From Rhyzopertha dominica (taxonomy: Eukaryota > Arthropoda > Insecta > Coleoptera > Bostrichidae): a stretch of DNA of 64,000 nucleotides. A program made the position numbers and the translations under genes. Where the stretch lies: the NCBI GenBank assembly GCA_025024175.1, contig QCXZ01000041.1, forward strand, positions 24,733,786-24,797,785. The letters run 5' to 3'. Shown here in pieces: positions 24,050-36,640 of this stretch. The number at the start of each line of letters is the position of its first letter. Position 1 is the first letter of the stretch. Below the pieces are notes generated by a model. It did no database searches and was not told the DNA's origin. It saw only the letters and a program-made list of their open reading frames with translations.

Positions 24050-24430
24050 TGCAATATTTAATGAACTGATGATAATCAGAACAAAATTGTTATTAACAAT
24101 GCTCCGATATATATCTCTGTTGAAAGTGTGTATTCAAAGCAACATTTCTAAATGCAGCACAATAAACAAGCAAGAAAACGCATTCCACACTATCGCACAA
24201 GAAACGACAGTGTTGGAGACGAAAATAAATGAACAAAAACTACTGTAGATAAGCAGGTGTGTTTCTCAGTAAAATGTAGCAAATACGTATAGATATTCAA
24301 GAATTACTTGCATGTAATTACGCGAGGGCGTACAATTAGCAAGCAGTAGATAAATTATCATAAGTGATAGATAAGTTTTGAACAGAGGCTTTATAGCCCT
24401 TATGTTTAGATGAACAGTAGGCACTGTAAA

Positions 24431-24447
24431 TGCGGACCGAAGGACCA
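24431..24447 (-). other. Candidate BEL tRNA primer-binding site
   Basis: Six bases inside the 5' LTR the minus strand reads tggtccttcggtccgca. It starts with TGG, as primer-binding sites must, and resembles the tggtccttcg-type sites that I associate with insect BEL elements. Which tRNA it matches was not checked. Confidence 0.6.
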
Positions 24448-24453
24448 GAATTA

Positions 24454-24678
24454 TGTCGCGTAGGAGAGCGAATAGTAAGAGCAGGACTTACGTAAGTAGG
24501 TTGTAGAACAGTGGGACTGCAGGCCAAGGGGTGCAGTACTTGACTTGGTCTTGTTAGCGAAAATGGCACGAGCGCGCACACCATGAAAGATCCGGTGCAA
24601 CTGGTCGTCTTCAGGAGAGACAAGGACAAAATGGTAAACGGAAAAAGGAGCAACAAAAACTGGATCCAATATCCAACA
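24454..24678 (-). repeat. BEL 5' LTR
   Basis: 225 bp, identical to 18502-18726. The 5-bp duplication ggtac follows at 24679-24683. Confidence 0.97.
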
Positions 24679-24779
24679 GGTACATTTTTCATTCTTACAT
24701 TTTTATGTTTACAAATAGTATGTTTGCAACAACCCACTGTGATCAAATTATCAATGCTACGTTAATTTGATAAAAAGCA
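24679..24779 (+). repeat. THAP repeat copy 2, right part after the BEL insertion
   Basis: Starts with the duplicated target ggtac and continues with cattcttacattttt, tgtttacaaatagtatg and gatcaaattatcaatgctac. It matches the complement of 7518-7610 and stops matching after gataaaaag. Confidence 0.9.
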
Positions 24780-26819
24780 TACCTATCCAAAACAGACAAG
24801 TGAGAAACGACAAATAGGGTTAATTAACACGACTGTTAACGAAAAATCGTTTACACAAATTATTATTAAAAGTAAAAGAGAAAAAAGCAGACGTTATTGT
24901 AGAAAAAATTGTAAGTTAACTTTCTATTATACTGTATCATACAAGTTTTCTCCTTTATTAAGAACGTTTGTTGTTGCTTACTAAATATTTTAGAAAAAAA
25001 ATAATGTTTTACTATTTGTTCAAATCCTTTTATCTCCTTTAATTCTTATTTTTCAATACTCACAGTAGTTTGTTATGTACATTGTATTTATAGAGTAAAA
25101 ACGCATATGTAAGTAAAAAAATAAAATTTTTGCACCAAATTTAATGTTGTATGTCACAAAAATTCTGCTCGAACATCGATAGAATATAGGCCAAGTCCGC
25201 CGTTAGTCATCTTTATGTCTAAACGAATATACGAGTAAATACACAAACATGCAATTTTCATCTGCAGCTCGCGAGACAATAGTTGATGCTCGTATTCTGC
25301 AACGCAATGAACTTGTAGATGGTATAAGAATATTATATACGGGCGATCTACTCGTAGAAGTTTATTTCGCTCAAATTAATAACGATATAACAAACTGCGG
25401 TGTGTTCAATTGAAATAATATATGTACACACAACTAGGTTGGTTGATGAAAATGCTCGGCAATCTCATATTAGTAACCGAGAAACACTCTTTCTGTATAT
25501 TACTCACAGGGCTTCTAATAAACCTTTAGCAGTGTTGCTTTTTAACAGGCATAAACAGTACTTATAATCGTTATAACCTCAGAATACACCATCTGTTATT
25601 CCTACCCGGTTCCATAACCCGTCCTTTCCTCTTGCTATTATAAATTGCTACATACAGACTCTCTATATAGGTAATACTTTCTACCCAAAATACTTCTATA
25701 TTAAAAAAAACAGGGCTTAAATGCACTTATTTGTGAAAACTAGATGCGTAAAGTGAATGAAAAATCTTATTATGTTTTTTGTAATTACAATAATTGAAAT
25801 TGAAAATGGAATTTCAGTAAATTTCAAGTTACTTAATAAGATTATGAAGAGTGAGTTAGATTATTGGTGATATGCATCAAAATAACTAAATTTTAGAATC
25901 AAATAAAATTTAATGACATTTGTGAAATACAACAATTAAATTACATAAATATACAATTAAACATTCCCGGGCATTTTTTGTAGTTTTAATAGTTGTCGTT
26001 ACTATAACATATAATGCGCACCGTTTTCTACAATAAGCACAATCCAATCATTACGTTTATGTCAATACACCTATAAACGCATACATGCATGACTCATCTG
26101 CCCACTAGAAAGCAACAGTTGCTGTCATTATCGGTATCGGTAGGAAGATGACTAAAACCTAAAAAAGGCAAACAGTCTAGAACGCTGACGTCAAAAGCAG
26201 CTACGGAGCTGTCTAGGTATGCGAAAATCCGGACATGCCAACACATACACATCCAGGATGTTTTTTAGAGCACAACATTTGCTAGTCAACACGTGTGAAG
26301 GAAAGAGAAAGATAAATGAATGTACGAAAAACATGAGCCGGTGTTGCCATTACTTATTTGAAAACAGGAGGATGCGAATGAATTAGCTGGAAATACAATT
26401 TAAAGTAGGTACAAATACTGGTTTTCGCTTTTCCCTGTCTATGTGTGAATATTAAAACTATTTCCATATTAGAAGGAATCCAAAGTCGTCTTGGAAAGCT
26501 ATCTCCATTAAGTAATTCCAAATCAAAAAAAGTGGTCAAACAAGTACTTACCTGTGTTCGAGTAAGTACATAAATTAGGTTTGGCAAGCTTCGTTTGTAG
26601 CTTGTAAAACATTATCAACATTTTTAGTCCAACTTGATGAAGACGACAGACTATTATAGCAGATATGTGACCAATGTCTTGTGTCTATGTCGCTCTTCAT
26701 ACAAACTATACAATGAATGTGTAAAAGGTACCCGATGTGCTGATGAAGTGACTGCAAAAAACCAGAATCTATTTATTATGCGTAGAGAAAAAATAACAAC
26801 CATGTACTGCTATAATTAG
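24780..26819. other. Intergenic, no gene recognised
   Basis: AT-rich with no domain-bearing frame. The open frames at 26354-26587, 26575-26757 and 26634-26819 overlap one another on both strands and show no family signature. Confidence 0.5.
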
Positions 26820-26898
26820 ATAGCAGTTAATAATAATAATAACAATAATGGTTTAATTAATTTAATTAATTAATTAATCAATAATAATAATAAAAATG
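26820..26898. repeat. AT-rich simple repeat (taa/aat and ttaa units)
   Basis: Runs of aataat, followed by taattaattaatt and aataataataat. Likely a microsatellite. Confidence 0.8.
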
Positions 26899-26924
26899 AG
26901 AAAACAACGCAAAAACTACACACA

Positions 26925-27560
26925 AAATCTTACGATTTAAAAAGATCTTTATTTTGAGACGATTGAAACAGCAGTATGTTACTATGATGAAGACACGACG
27001 TCCTCAAATATGTTTTTTTGAGAACCGTAAGCATTTTTGTGTCATTCGAGCCCTTATGCTCTAATTAATTAACCATTATGTTATTTGGATAAAAAACGAT
27101 CAGAATGTCACATTTGGAAAAATTGTTATTCAACATGTAGGTACCTACATAAATATGAAGTAAACAAATAAAACAAAATACGTCATCCAGTGATTTTGGT
27201 CTGCACATTTAATGAATTAACAAGATTTAGAATTAACAAAAAAAATAAGTACATACGTAAATATTCATACTGCAGTTCATTTATAATTTACCAATGCCCA
27301 GGTCGCACATAGACATTTTGGACACAGCGTTGAACGTCTGAAGGTGTTAATAGCATTTTAGTCGAGCACGAGTCAAATCTGGCGATCAGGGTGTACATTC
27401 TACAACTCCTCTGCGACCTATCCATATATTGGGAAAAACGTTATCAAGGAAGTCTTTTCTTGGAATATCATTGTTTAGCTCATTTGGAAATATCTAAACC
27501 AAAGCATGTTCTGTGATGCTAAACAATGCATAGGTACTTATCTCCAAATCAAAAAATATT
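26925..27560 (-). pseudogene. Tc1/mariner-superfamily DDE transposase relic, copy 2
   Basis: On the minus strand near 27460-27380 the frame reads FLDNVFPNIWIGRRGVVE followed by a broken SPDL box. This is the same DDE transposase family as at 10590-11330. The downstream flank (27245-26930) also matches the flank of that copy, including tgcagacc..cattaaatgtgc-type and gggctcga[ag]tgacac blocks. Only the last part of the catalytic core is left. Confidence 0.8.
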
Positions 27561-29085
27561 TTCATTAGTTACATGGCCTCCTAGATTACCGATAAAGACT
27601 GCATGAGCACTCTTGGGAGCCTTATATATGCAAAAAGGCACATGTGGATGCATAATGGATTAAACTATTTACTTAATAATATAAATTACATTGTTTTCCT
27701 GTTCTATATATTTCTGAATGGAAACATAAAATCTGATTAAATTACTAANAAAATTTCTGAATAATACCAAAATTACTAAAAACAGTGTATATATTTCCTT
27801 AATCAGAAGAGAAAGAAAGGAATTAAGTATGCCTGCCACTGGATTCAGAATAAAAATATCTATAAAAATTGTCTTCTCAGTTTTCTTGTATCTACATACC
27901 CAAGAGAGATACTGAGAACTAAAGAAATGTTACCTTATTCAGAAGCTGGCTATAGCTTTAAACAAAAAAGAAAGAACGTAATGTCGAAATCACAACCCTC
28001 TAACATGGGACACCCTCTATATATTTCGAAATACGGAACTCTGTTGAATTGATGAAAAATACTCCAGTCTAGCAACATTGTCAAGAATTCCTAAAATTTC
28101 TTTGGCAGCGTTTCGGTACATGAATACTTCCTTCCTTTGTTACACACCTAGGATGTTGTGTTTTGCAGTTGGCATGGGATCAACGCGAAATAGCGCTTAA
28201 GCTATCTTGTCGGATAAATATAGTGTCCTAGAATAAAGGAATGAGGCGGCCGACAACGGGAAATGTCCGTTACGCAAGAAAATTCCTGGATGACTAGGAC
28301 GATTTTTTGGCTTGTCTTCGCGAAACCTTTTATGTACCACTGTGCTTTGATGTGACGGACGATGTTTATTTCTGTTTTGACGAAAAATGTTTTAAAATAT
28401 TTTCTCAAAACATCCGCGTGTTGGAAACGGACGGGCGCATGCGGGCACGTAGTACAAAATGACAGTTTTTACGCAACAGTATACATAAAGAGTATTCTAC
28501 TTCACTGTCACAAGATATGTTTGAACTTAACTACATGCACTGAAATTAACTTCAGAGAATGTCAACTTCCGGTTCAAGCGGAAATGAACTCTTAACTCCG
28601 TTATTTAAATAGGACGAGGGTCTTTAATTTACATTTTTAAAATTTATTTCCTTGTATTTGAGGCCTACTTTTATAATATCACCTTTACAATATTTGCAAG
28701 AATTAGACAGAGTGGCCCATCAGTAATGGGATATATCGTAACCTCATATCCCGATTTGACCAAACTTATCGTTTTCGGCCTTCCCAAGCTGTCCCTCTCA
28801 GAGCGAAAAGAACCACTTTCTCCCAGTCTATCATGAAGATAATAATTTAAAATCCGGCTGCCTTCTATGTATTTGGATAAACTTCACGATATGGATAATG
28901 AGCTCTACGCATATTAAAATGTTCACAATAACAGTTGTTGGTTGTGTTGCGTTGGTTATTGAATCAAAGCCTATTTCAAACCTTGTATAAATAATTGATG
29001 TGCATTACATTACTACTAAAACATTATATAATATGTCGAAAATGGTTAACGCTAGCGGCTTCTATAAGGTATAGACATTTTTGTC
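27561..29085. other. Intergenic, no gene recognised
   Basis: No gene seen. The stretch at 28230-28460 is richer in CpG than its surroundings (cggccgacaacgggaaatg, cggacgggcgcatgcgggca) and might be regulatory or a first exon, but no frame supports this. A lone transposon-like end (gggacaccctctatat) sits near 28006 without a visible partner. Confidence 0.4.
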
Positions 29086-29150
29086 GAAAAATGATAGAGA
29101 AACTGATACATCGCCCAAAAAACAGATACAGAGAAGGACAAAAAATTACT
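29086..29150 (+). repeat. Fragment of dispersed repeat R1
   Basis: The stretch gatacatcgcccaaaaaaca followed by gatacagag matches 17388-17420 closely. It is too short to say more. Confidence 0.45.
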
Positions 29151-29529
29151 GTACTGATAAATAGTTGGCCTTGACTCTTTGGAGTATAATAAAAGATATA
29201 TACAATAGCAATACATTTTGGCTTTTCAAAACTATTATTAAAAAATTTCAAATCAGAAGGTTAAACCATATTAAAGCTATATTTAATAAAAGGATGTCAT
29301 TCGCAAGTAAGAAAATTAACAAATCGAAATCGAACTATGATAAGAGATTTATGACAATATGGTGAATGCGCTCTTTGAGCTTTCTTGTGCCACCATCAAG
29401 AATTGGATTGCTTTTTGTAGGAGGAAAAAAGACCCAATTTTGTGTCAACCTTTAAAAATATAGACTGTACTATACTCACTACTAGGCATATCACATAATA
29501 TTCATATACATACATTGTCGATTTGGATA

Positions 29530-30135
29530 TGAAAGAAAATCTGCGAAATGAAAAAAAAAGCTTGAACGCGGATCAAAAGCCAGAGCGTTCCATCTGCGTC
29601 CTGTTTAAAAAGATTTGGGAGTTTCTGAACATAGTGTCACCACGTATAAAAGCTGGGTACACTATTACGACCGTGAGATGAAACAACAGGCAATGGAATG
29701 AAAGCATTCTGACTCTCCAAGACCAAGAAGTTTCTTGTCTAAAAATCGGCTGTAGAAGTTATAGCTTCAGTTCTTTGAGGTCGTCTTGATGTCATCTTTA
29801 TTGATTACGCAAAAATATTTTTTTAAAAAAGAAGCGTAAAGATAATGCGTATGCTCACAAGTCGCACATTGCAACAAAGTTCGGAGGCTCGAACTAGTAT
29901 AGGCCTTCCTTCATATACCCCTGATTTGGCTCATCTGATTACTATATATTTCTTAGACTAAAAGGGAGTTTGAAAGGGAGCAAGTTTTCTCCCAACAAAG
30001 AGATTATGGATTATGCTGGAAGCTATAGGAAACTGGATAGTAAAGCAAGAATTTTTTCGAAAGACTTAGGTCATTGTCTCGAGCGTATTCCGGTTAAGGT
30101 ACAATTATGTTGAGTAAAAGGTTTCGTTCAATATT
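29530..30135 (+). pseudogene. Mariner transposase relic
   Basis: In shifting frames the plus strand reads VHYYDREMKQQ near 29665, KHSDSPRPR near 29702, DVIFIDYAK near 29790, DNAYAH near 29840, a broken SPDLAH near 29925, and LKGSLKGSKFSPNKEIMDYA near 29960-30020. These are the ordered boxes of a mariner transposase: HYDPETKQQ, WKHSDSPRPKK, ILIDYL, HDNA, SPDLAP, and the LKK..G..FSSNEE tail. Many stops. No inverted ends were recognised. A different copy from the mariners at 2149 and 47168. Confidence 0.85.
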
Positions 30136-31889
30136 TTTTTCAACTATTAACATGTTGCAAATAACACAAAATTTGGAAATATACATTGAAGATAAGCACG
30201 CAGCTCTTGAACTGCCACATAGCATTACTTTATTACATTAATTATTATCCATAAACATATGCAAACTTTCAGTTTTATCTAATCGTTTCCTTTTTAACGG
30301 CTTGTAGTCCACTTCAACTTACGTATTTCATTTCACGCTATTGGTTTTCAGTGTAAAGCTAAATACTTAAGATAAGATCTGAAATGTGCTCACTACCACA
30401 TTTTCCTAGAATTTCTGTTAGTAACCTTTATATCTGATAGCAGACGCTTCGCGAAAGTGTTTATTGCAGATTACGTCAAATTCTGTATACGACATATTTG
30501 AAATACATGTAATTCGTCTGAAAATGTTTGTAACCAAATCTATGTATTTTATTTTTATTTTTACGAAGCATAAAAGTAACATGTAGCTATATTATACTGC
30601 GGTGTACATTATAATTTTCTGTAGATATCTTTATAGCCTATAGGGATAAATTTGTACGTTATTTGTGAACACAATTTATTTTTGCAGTAGTTTGCAATAA
30701 ATATGTGTTAATATAATACGTAACAAAAAAGATGAAGGAAATATTTGTCAATATATTATTAAAATCAGGCCCCGCAAACCCCCGAGTTAATTGGGAAGGG
30801 GCAGTTCTAGGGTCGCCAATTTATGTCTAATAATAACAATTATTATGAATTATGAAAACCTGAAAACAGCATTAGGCAGATTTAATTTTCGAAAAAAAAA
30901 TAGTAAATTCGTAGTGTACTCGAATTTTGAACAATTTGTACTAAAACTTCTGGGATAGGTTCTTCTAACAATGATATCAAAACAGTGATAGTACGACTTT
31001 TACAGCAGACGGAAGGCACCTAAATAATTTGTAATTCGATTATCTTTGGCCTCAATATAATTCTAATAATCCCGCTTTCCAGCAAGGACTAGAATAATCG
31101 CAAAACACTGAAAATTTTTACTTGTAACTTACTTTGATAACAGCATTTAATTGGAACTGATTTCGCGTGCGTCACGGTTAACCCTATTACTACGATTTGA
31201 AATGAGTAAAATTTACCCCCATATACTGAGCAGGTGGATTATNACTACCATCTTGTATGAATCACAATACGTCATAAAAGTAATTGAAATCAACGCCAAT
31301 AGTTCTTAAAAAATGTTCAAGTTAAATGTCAATAAGTATGGAAGAACTACTAATTTGATTCACAAAAATGCATTTACCTCGTAAAGATTTTAATGTAAAA
31401 AATATGGGAAAATGTTTAGCCAAAAGTGATGTACAATACTTATTAATTCCTAGGGTGGATGGCACATAAAAAACTGCAGGGGGCGGAGTTGATTAAAACG
31501 AAAAAATACAATAAAAACTAAAGTTTGCCAATATATATGTGCATGTCCAAAAATATTTTGTCCGTTTCAATTTTACTCAGGCTGGATAATTGTGCATAAA
31601 TAATAAGGGCTTCATACCACGTTCCAACTCTTTTAACAAGCACAAACCCCTCCAGGAAAAGTACCCAACATGATTGCAGTGTAACAACTAGAAATGGCCA
31701 CTGCTGAAAACAAAAAAAAAACAATGCCAATTTCATTTCACTGGAAAATTCATTTTTTTATTCAAATTACTCCGAAAATGTTAATCTAAACTTTCAATAC
31801 TAGGAGAAATGAAATTCAGTTTTATATTTAAGTGCTACAATAATAACGTCATTTTTGAAAAGAAATACGCGAGGAAATACGTGACTTTT
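30136..31889. other. Intergenic, no gene recognised
   Basis: AT-rich; no frame with family features. One unresolved base near 31243. Confidence 0.5.
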
Positions 31890-32800
31890 CAATGTCCAAT
31901 AATATCCTAAATCCGGAGGCAAGGTTACGAAACCTGCTTAAATATTACTTCCACATCCAACGGATGGGAAGTATTGTATCGCGAAAAAAATTTTCAAAAA
32001 TTTTTATTTGCTTTTAAATGGTCGAAAACGCAAAAAAAAACAAAATTTGAGCAAAAACAAATTTCTTGTCTGTGTGTCTGTGGTTTTGTTTGTATACACA
32101 ATAACTTTCGAAAGACTTAATCTATGAACTTGAAATTTGGCAAACGTATAAATCTCAACTACCCAAAGCGACCTATTGTTTGTGGGGTAAGTAGGGTATC
32201 GGGAAGGGGGCGAAATTGGGGGGTAACTACCCTTTTTGCAAATTTTTATTTTTTTAATATTTTTCCGTTTTAGTATGTGATTAGTAGTATAACTGGGAGT
32301 ATTATTAGTTCTTATAAATTTTCGGTACAGCAAACTTAGCAAAAAAGCGTACTTAAAGAAAACGTCATTTCTTAAATATCTCCGAATATATTTAATATAT
32401 AAAAAAATGAAAATGCCATGAGATAGGAAATAAAATTTCTCACAAAAAGTGTTTTGGAAAATTTTTCCAAAATTTTGACATTTTCGAAATATTTCTAAAA
32501 AACCTATTATGAACCCTGCTCATACGATTTTTTTTTTAATTTTGGTATTATATAGAAAATCAAATTTCTGATCAGAAAGCGCTCTTGTATTTTTTTGTTA
32601 AGTTAATAATTTTCGAGTNANTTGGAAAAAATCGATTNTAAAAATGTATATATTTTTGCTAATATCATCAGGACTGTTNNTCTTAGAAAAAATGTGTAAA
32701 GAGAGAAAATGCTCAAAANCTGATTACTAATTGTATAGTATAAGAAATAAAAACGTAAATGTCATTTTGACAATTGGATGTGGAAATATTGATTCAATTT
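31890..32800. repeat. Probable noncoding interspersed repeat
   Basis: The stretch contains tgtctgtgtgtctgtg followed by caataactttcgaaag and gaacttgaaatttggc, wording that recurs in interspersed noncoding repeats of many insect genomes. Low-complexity AT sequence with several unresolved bases (32619-32720) follows. The repeat nature is inferred from familiarity; I see no second copy in this window. Confidence 0.35.
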
Positions 32801-34238
32801 GCAGCGGTTTTTTTATGTAAGTTACTTACTATATTTTACGTGCGTCGTCTGAACTACATTCGAAAGCATGCAAGTATTTGTAACTACAAGTTAAAAGCAC
32901 TAGAAATCTTTGATATTTCGCTACGGCCAGGAAGACAGTAAGTATATAATAAACTATCTTTAATTAAACTTATTCTTTAAATGTCAACGTTGAATGAAAC
33001 TAAACGTTTCAACTACCTGCTTGTTATTTCCCCAAACTGCTCCATACGATTGAATTCATTTATCGGAGCTATACAACTTGTTTGTAAATTTTCCTGATAA
33101 CCTCTCCTAGGAATAATTCAGACGCGGAAATGAACTGGTAATTCGCAATAATTACGATTAAAATAATTTGCGCACGTATTTTATCAACTAGGCCTACTAT
33201 GTTTACTCCTCAAATTTGATATTTAGAAAATTATCAAATTTCGTGATTTAGTAGGCCCTGTTACAAGTATTTTTGCAAAGTTAGGTAAGATGTAGGTGTT
33301 TCAAAAAAATCACTTATTCATAAATACACGTTCGAAGATGTGGTTAGAAAGTGGCTCAGCGAATATGTCAAATATAGATATATAATGTGCTTAACATTAG
33401 TACCGGACAGAAGAATGAGTACTCTTTTAGTTTTGTGAGATTTCTCAACTAGTGAGTGTCTCAGTTCAGTTCCGTTCTCTATAGAATAAAAAACAAGCAC
33501 CGAAATAGACTCGACGATTGGCATAGGTAATTATTCCAACTCTAGTGTCGCAGAAAATTTCAATTCACCTTGAAGATGCCCGTCAAAAAGTCGAATGTGG
33601 GAAGTCGATTATTATACAAGGAAACGGATGTGGCTTGAAAAGAATTACGGTTGCCGCATATTTAGGCTTCCCAAGCAATTTATGCGTGGAATTACATAAT
33701 TACTCGATTAGTATATTATACTGAACCTGTTCGGGTAGCGAATCCGACCGGAAGTCCGGCTAGGAAGGGGGGCCAACACCGCACATCGATTTCGCAAGAA
33801 GAAATATGTGGCACACAATTAAAATTAATGGAATTCGCTTGCGCGGCAATCAGAGCAAAGTTAGGCGAGAAACCGTGCGTTTTTACAATTTCACGTCGTA
33901 CGGTACAAATGTTCCCTCTCAAATGGAAAATACAAGTCACGATTAAAAAAGTCACAGCAAACTTTACATCATCGCAAGGAAGCTATCGACTATAATTTAA
34001 TTGAAAAATAATGATTTTTTTTTCGATATGTTAAAGTACGGAACATATGTTTTTAGGAACACGCAGAGTACTGCCCAGCTTCTATTAATAATTTACACAA
34101 AACATATTCTACACATTGTACATATGATATTTCGGCCACACTCTAAATTAACATTTTTTAGTAATATATGTTACACTTTTTACACAATCTTGCGATGCGT
34201 TCTTTTAGTATTAATTTAGTATAAAATATAATAAGTAA
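32801..34238. other. Intergenic, no gene recognised
   Basis: No gene recognised. A stretch at 33550-33910 is less AT-rich than its surroundings and holds a 79-codon minus-strand frame (33716-33955) without any domain. Confidence 0.4.
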
Positions 34239-34384
34239 CTACTAAAAACAATAAAAAATGTAACCTATGGAAAGTGTTTAATCAGAATAGTTCGGCCACT
34301 TCTACAACACCTTTTCAACTTACACATCCTCAAAGCACGACATAGGCAAACCAGATCTGTCACTAAAGCTATACTACAACACAG

Positions 34385-34457
34385 ACGAGATGTAGCGAAA
34401 CACTTTTGTCTGTAGTTGGTTGCGGTGCAGACAGCATAGCATAGACATGCATTTTAA
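34385..34457 (+). repeat. Short dispersed repeat S, copy A
   Basis: About 70 bp: gcgaaac..gtctgtagttggttg, then gtgcagacagca and gcatagacatgcattttaa. About four bases in five match copy B (38781-38848, inverted); the second half matches copy C (53571-53616). Confidence 0.6.
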
Positions 34458-34914
34458 CTTATCTGGTGAAACAATCAGGATGATAAGTTTCCGTTCGTCG
34501 TTCGTGTTCTAACCACAAGCTTTCTTCTATCTACCAGACAAACTTTGAATGTGGACTCATCACTCCATGTTACGTTGTGCCTTTGTTGTTGCATTAAACT
34601 TTTGCGTTCCTTGACTCATTTCAATTAATGATTTTTCAGGCGGTTTCTCTTTGGCCTATTAAAAAATTGTGGTCAGTTTGAAAAATAACAATTAATGTAT
34701 ATTACCTGTAAGTCTTATACCCCAATTTCTTCGCAACGCATTTAGTATCTCCTAGGAAAACTTCCCTCTTTGTAACTTTCTTCCAGAGTACCATAATTTG
34801 GCTGAATCCTTCTCGCCAGTTGTACTTAATGATTCGTTTCAAAGCGCTTTGATCACCTGTTTTCTTGCCTTGTGCCACACTGCCCATTTTCTCATGAAAA
34901 CTGATTCTATGCAC
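34455..34914 (-). pseudogene. Tc1-like transposase, broken
   Basis: The minus strand carries MHRISFHEKMGSVAQGKKTG from 34914, then ending near 34702 KCVAKKLGYKTYR. After a gap of about 60 bp bounded by gt and ag it resumes with RNRLKNH, VKERKSL and TWSDESTFKVCL, ending in a stop near 34470. VTWSDESTF is the first-Asp box of Tc1 transposases, and the preceding KKLGY..NRLK order also fits. The second and third acidic residues are not found, so the copy is truncated as well as interrupted. Confidence 0.75.
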
Positions 34915-35195
34915 TGATGAACGAAAAACTGACAGTAAAACTGCAAACTGCGATTTTATGAGGATTAATTACCAACAGCCGGAAATATTCAGTTATCGTT
35001 TTTAATAATTACAGGTCTTTATTATATTTAGACTAAATTAAAGCTAAAAGAACGCATTGTAGGATGGTGTAAAGATTTCAACAAATACCAATAAAACAAA
35101 TGTTAATGTACAGTGTGTATTAAATGATTACAGCAAAAAAACGACGTGGCCGAACTATTATGAGCCGTAGGTTTATACGTACTTACATACATCTT

Positions 35196-36122
35196 TAATT
35201 TTATTATGCAGTTATATACAACTTTTAATGTCGAGAAACATGAGTTGTAGGTCAACAACAGTTGGGTAATCGTCAAACAGTGGAACAATGAATATCGTCA
35301 TATAAAGTAGTGTAGTACAAACAAATCATATTAGCTATCCAAAGATTGCAATCACCGGTCTTGGTGTTTTGTATTTCACAGATTAAATATTGTTTTCGCA
35401 ATCTGACCGGTGCTTGAAATGGATTAATGTTGCTTTATTTGACAAGACGCACGATAATCGTGATTTCTATGTTGCATGTTGCCAAAACTTTGTTGAGTCA
35501 CTGAAACAAGATATGGGAGGGCAAAGAAAAGCATAGCATAGTTTTTACAATAGACTATTTCATAAATTTTACATAAAATAATGTTTATTTCCATAAGCAT
35601 AGTATGGTAAATACAACAAAACCATTTTGAAAAAAAAACAGAAATAACACTGCCTTATGCACAAATAAATTTATAAGAAACAATTCAATTCCCTTGCAAA
35701 TTTTGGCTACCTGCTAAAGCTGTTATCTAGTTTGAAATTGCCGTTATCAGTTTTTACCTGACCTAACCTGACCGCTTCCTAGAAAACGCGTAGAGTTAAG
35801 CCTTACAAACCCTTTGAAAACGCCGGTGTTGACCCGCAATTCAACCTAAACTCTTACACAGAGAAAAATATCTTGTAAAATGTACTACAATTGTGATCCG
35901 GCTAGCAACAGCATTGTTAATACAGGGACAACTACTTACATATACTGGCACGTGTTACAGTCAGTAACAACAATATTGCATTAAAATATTTGTAGTACGG
36001 GAGACATCAATATGTTGTTAATATGTTACACTAATCGGTTGTTTATTCTGTACGAAATGCTATTCTTACGACATGTTATTGTTAGATGCTAACATCCATC
36101 GATAATACCGTAAATTCTAGAA
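35196..36122. other. Intergenic, no gene recognised
   Basis: No gene, RNA or recognisable transposon. Confidence 0.5.
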
Positions 36123-36640
36123 CTACGTTAGTAACGCTTTCCTCTATAAAGTTCTGCATGGATCTATAGACTCCAGTGATTTGCTAAGTGGAATAGACTT
36201 TCGTGTACCTCGTCAGAACAGTCGATGTGCTATTACATTTAATATTAGAGTTTGCCGTACGAATCAATACTATTTTTCACCACTCAATAATATGTGCCGT
36301 AATTACAATACCTTAACCTTAGAAATAGATACCTTTCGATGGGATATATTACATTTCGTTCAAGAGTGTAAAAAGCTGTAGTCTGTATACTGTAATTTTT
36401 AGATATATTATAGTCTACTAATTTTGGAATGTATCTGTATGATGTAATATTTTGTAATAGTTTATGTCTTGTGTATTATATTTGCTGATCGATATTGCGC
36501 TAAACTTGTGTTGTCTTAGTTAAATTTAATGTTTTTTTGAAATTATTTTTATATTTATAATTATGTAGTACAATTCACAATGTATCCTTTTTAGGCCTTT
36601 GGTCTGTTGAGTAATAAAATTATTATTATTATTATAATTA
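36123..36640 (+). mobile_element. 3' end of a jockey/CR1-like LINE
   Basis: From about 36140 the plus strand reads FLYKVLHGSIDSSDLLSGID, then FRVPRQNSR, SPLNNMCRNYN and a final stop at 36381. This is the typical last 80 residues of an insect LINE ORF2 protein. A 3' untranslated part follows with aggcctttggtctgttgagtaataa, and an att microsatellite tail (36617-36636), the usual LINE end. 5'-truncated, so not autonomous. Confidence 0.88.

Larger units (their letters stand above)
18502..24678 (-). mobile_element. Complete BEL/Pao LTR retrotransposon
   Basis: The 6177-bp element has two 225-bp LTRs that are identical base for base (18502-18726 and 24454-24678), each beginning TG and ending CA. 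It is flanked by a 5-bp target duplication, ggtac (18497-18501 and 24679-24683), and has a single long open frame on the minus strand. Identical LTRs, an exact duplication and an unbroken frame indicate a recent insertion that may still be mobile. It interrupts the THAP repeat. There is no envelope-like frame. Confidence 0.98.
34240..35195 (-). mobile_element. Decayed Tc1-like transposon
   Basis: Both ends carry an inverted agttcggccac word: + strand aatagttcggccac near 34288, and its complement gtggccgaactatt near 35147. An aacctayg word lies outside each. Between them lies a broken Tc1-type transposase on the minus strand. A dispersed short repeat (34385-34457) sits between the transposase end and the left terminus. 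The outermost bases and the TA duplication could not be placed. Confidence 0.7.
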
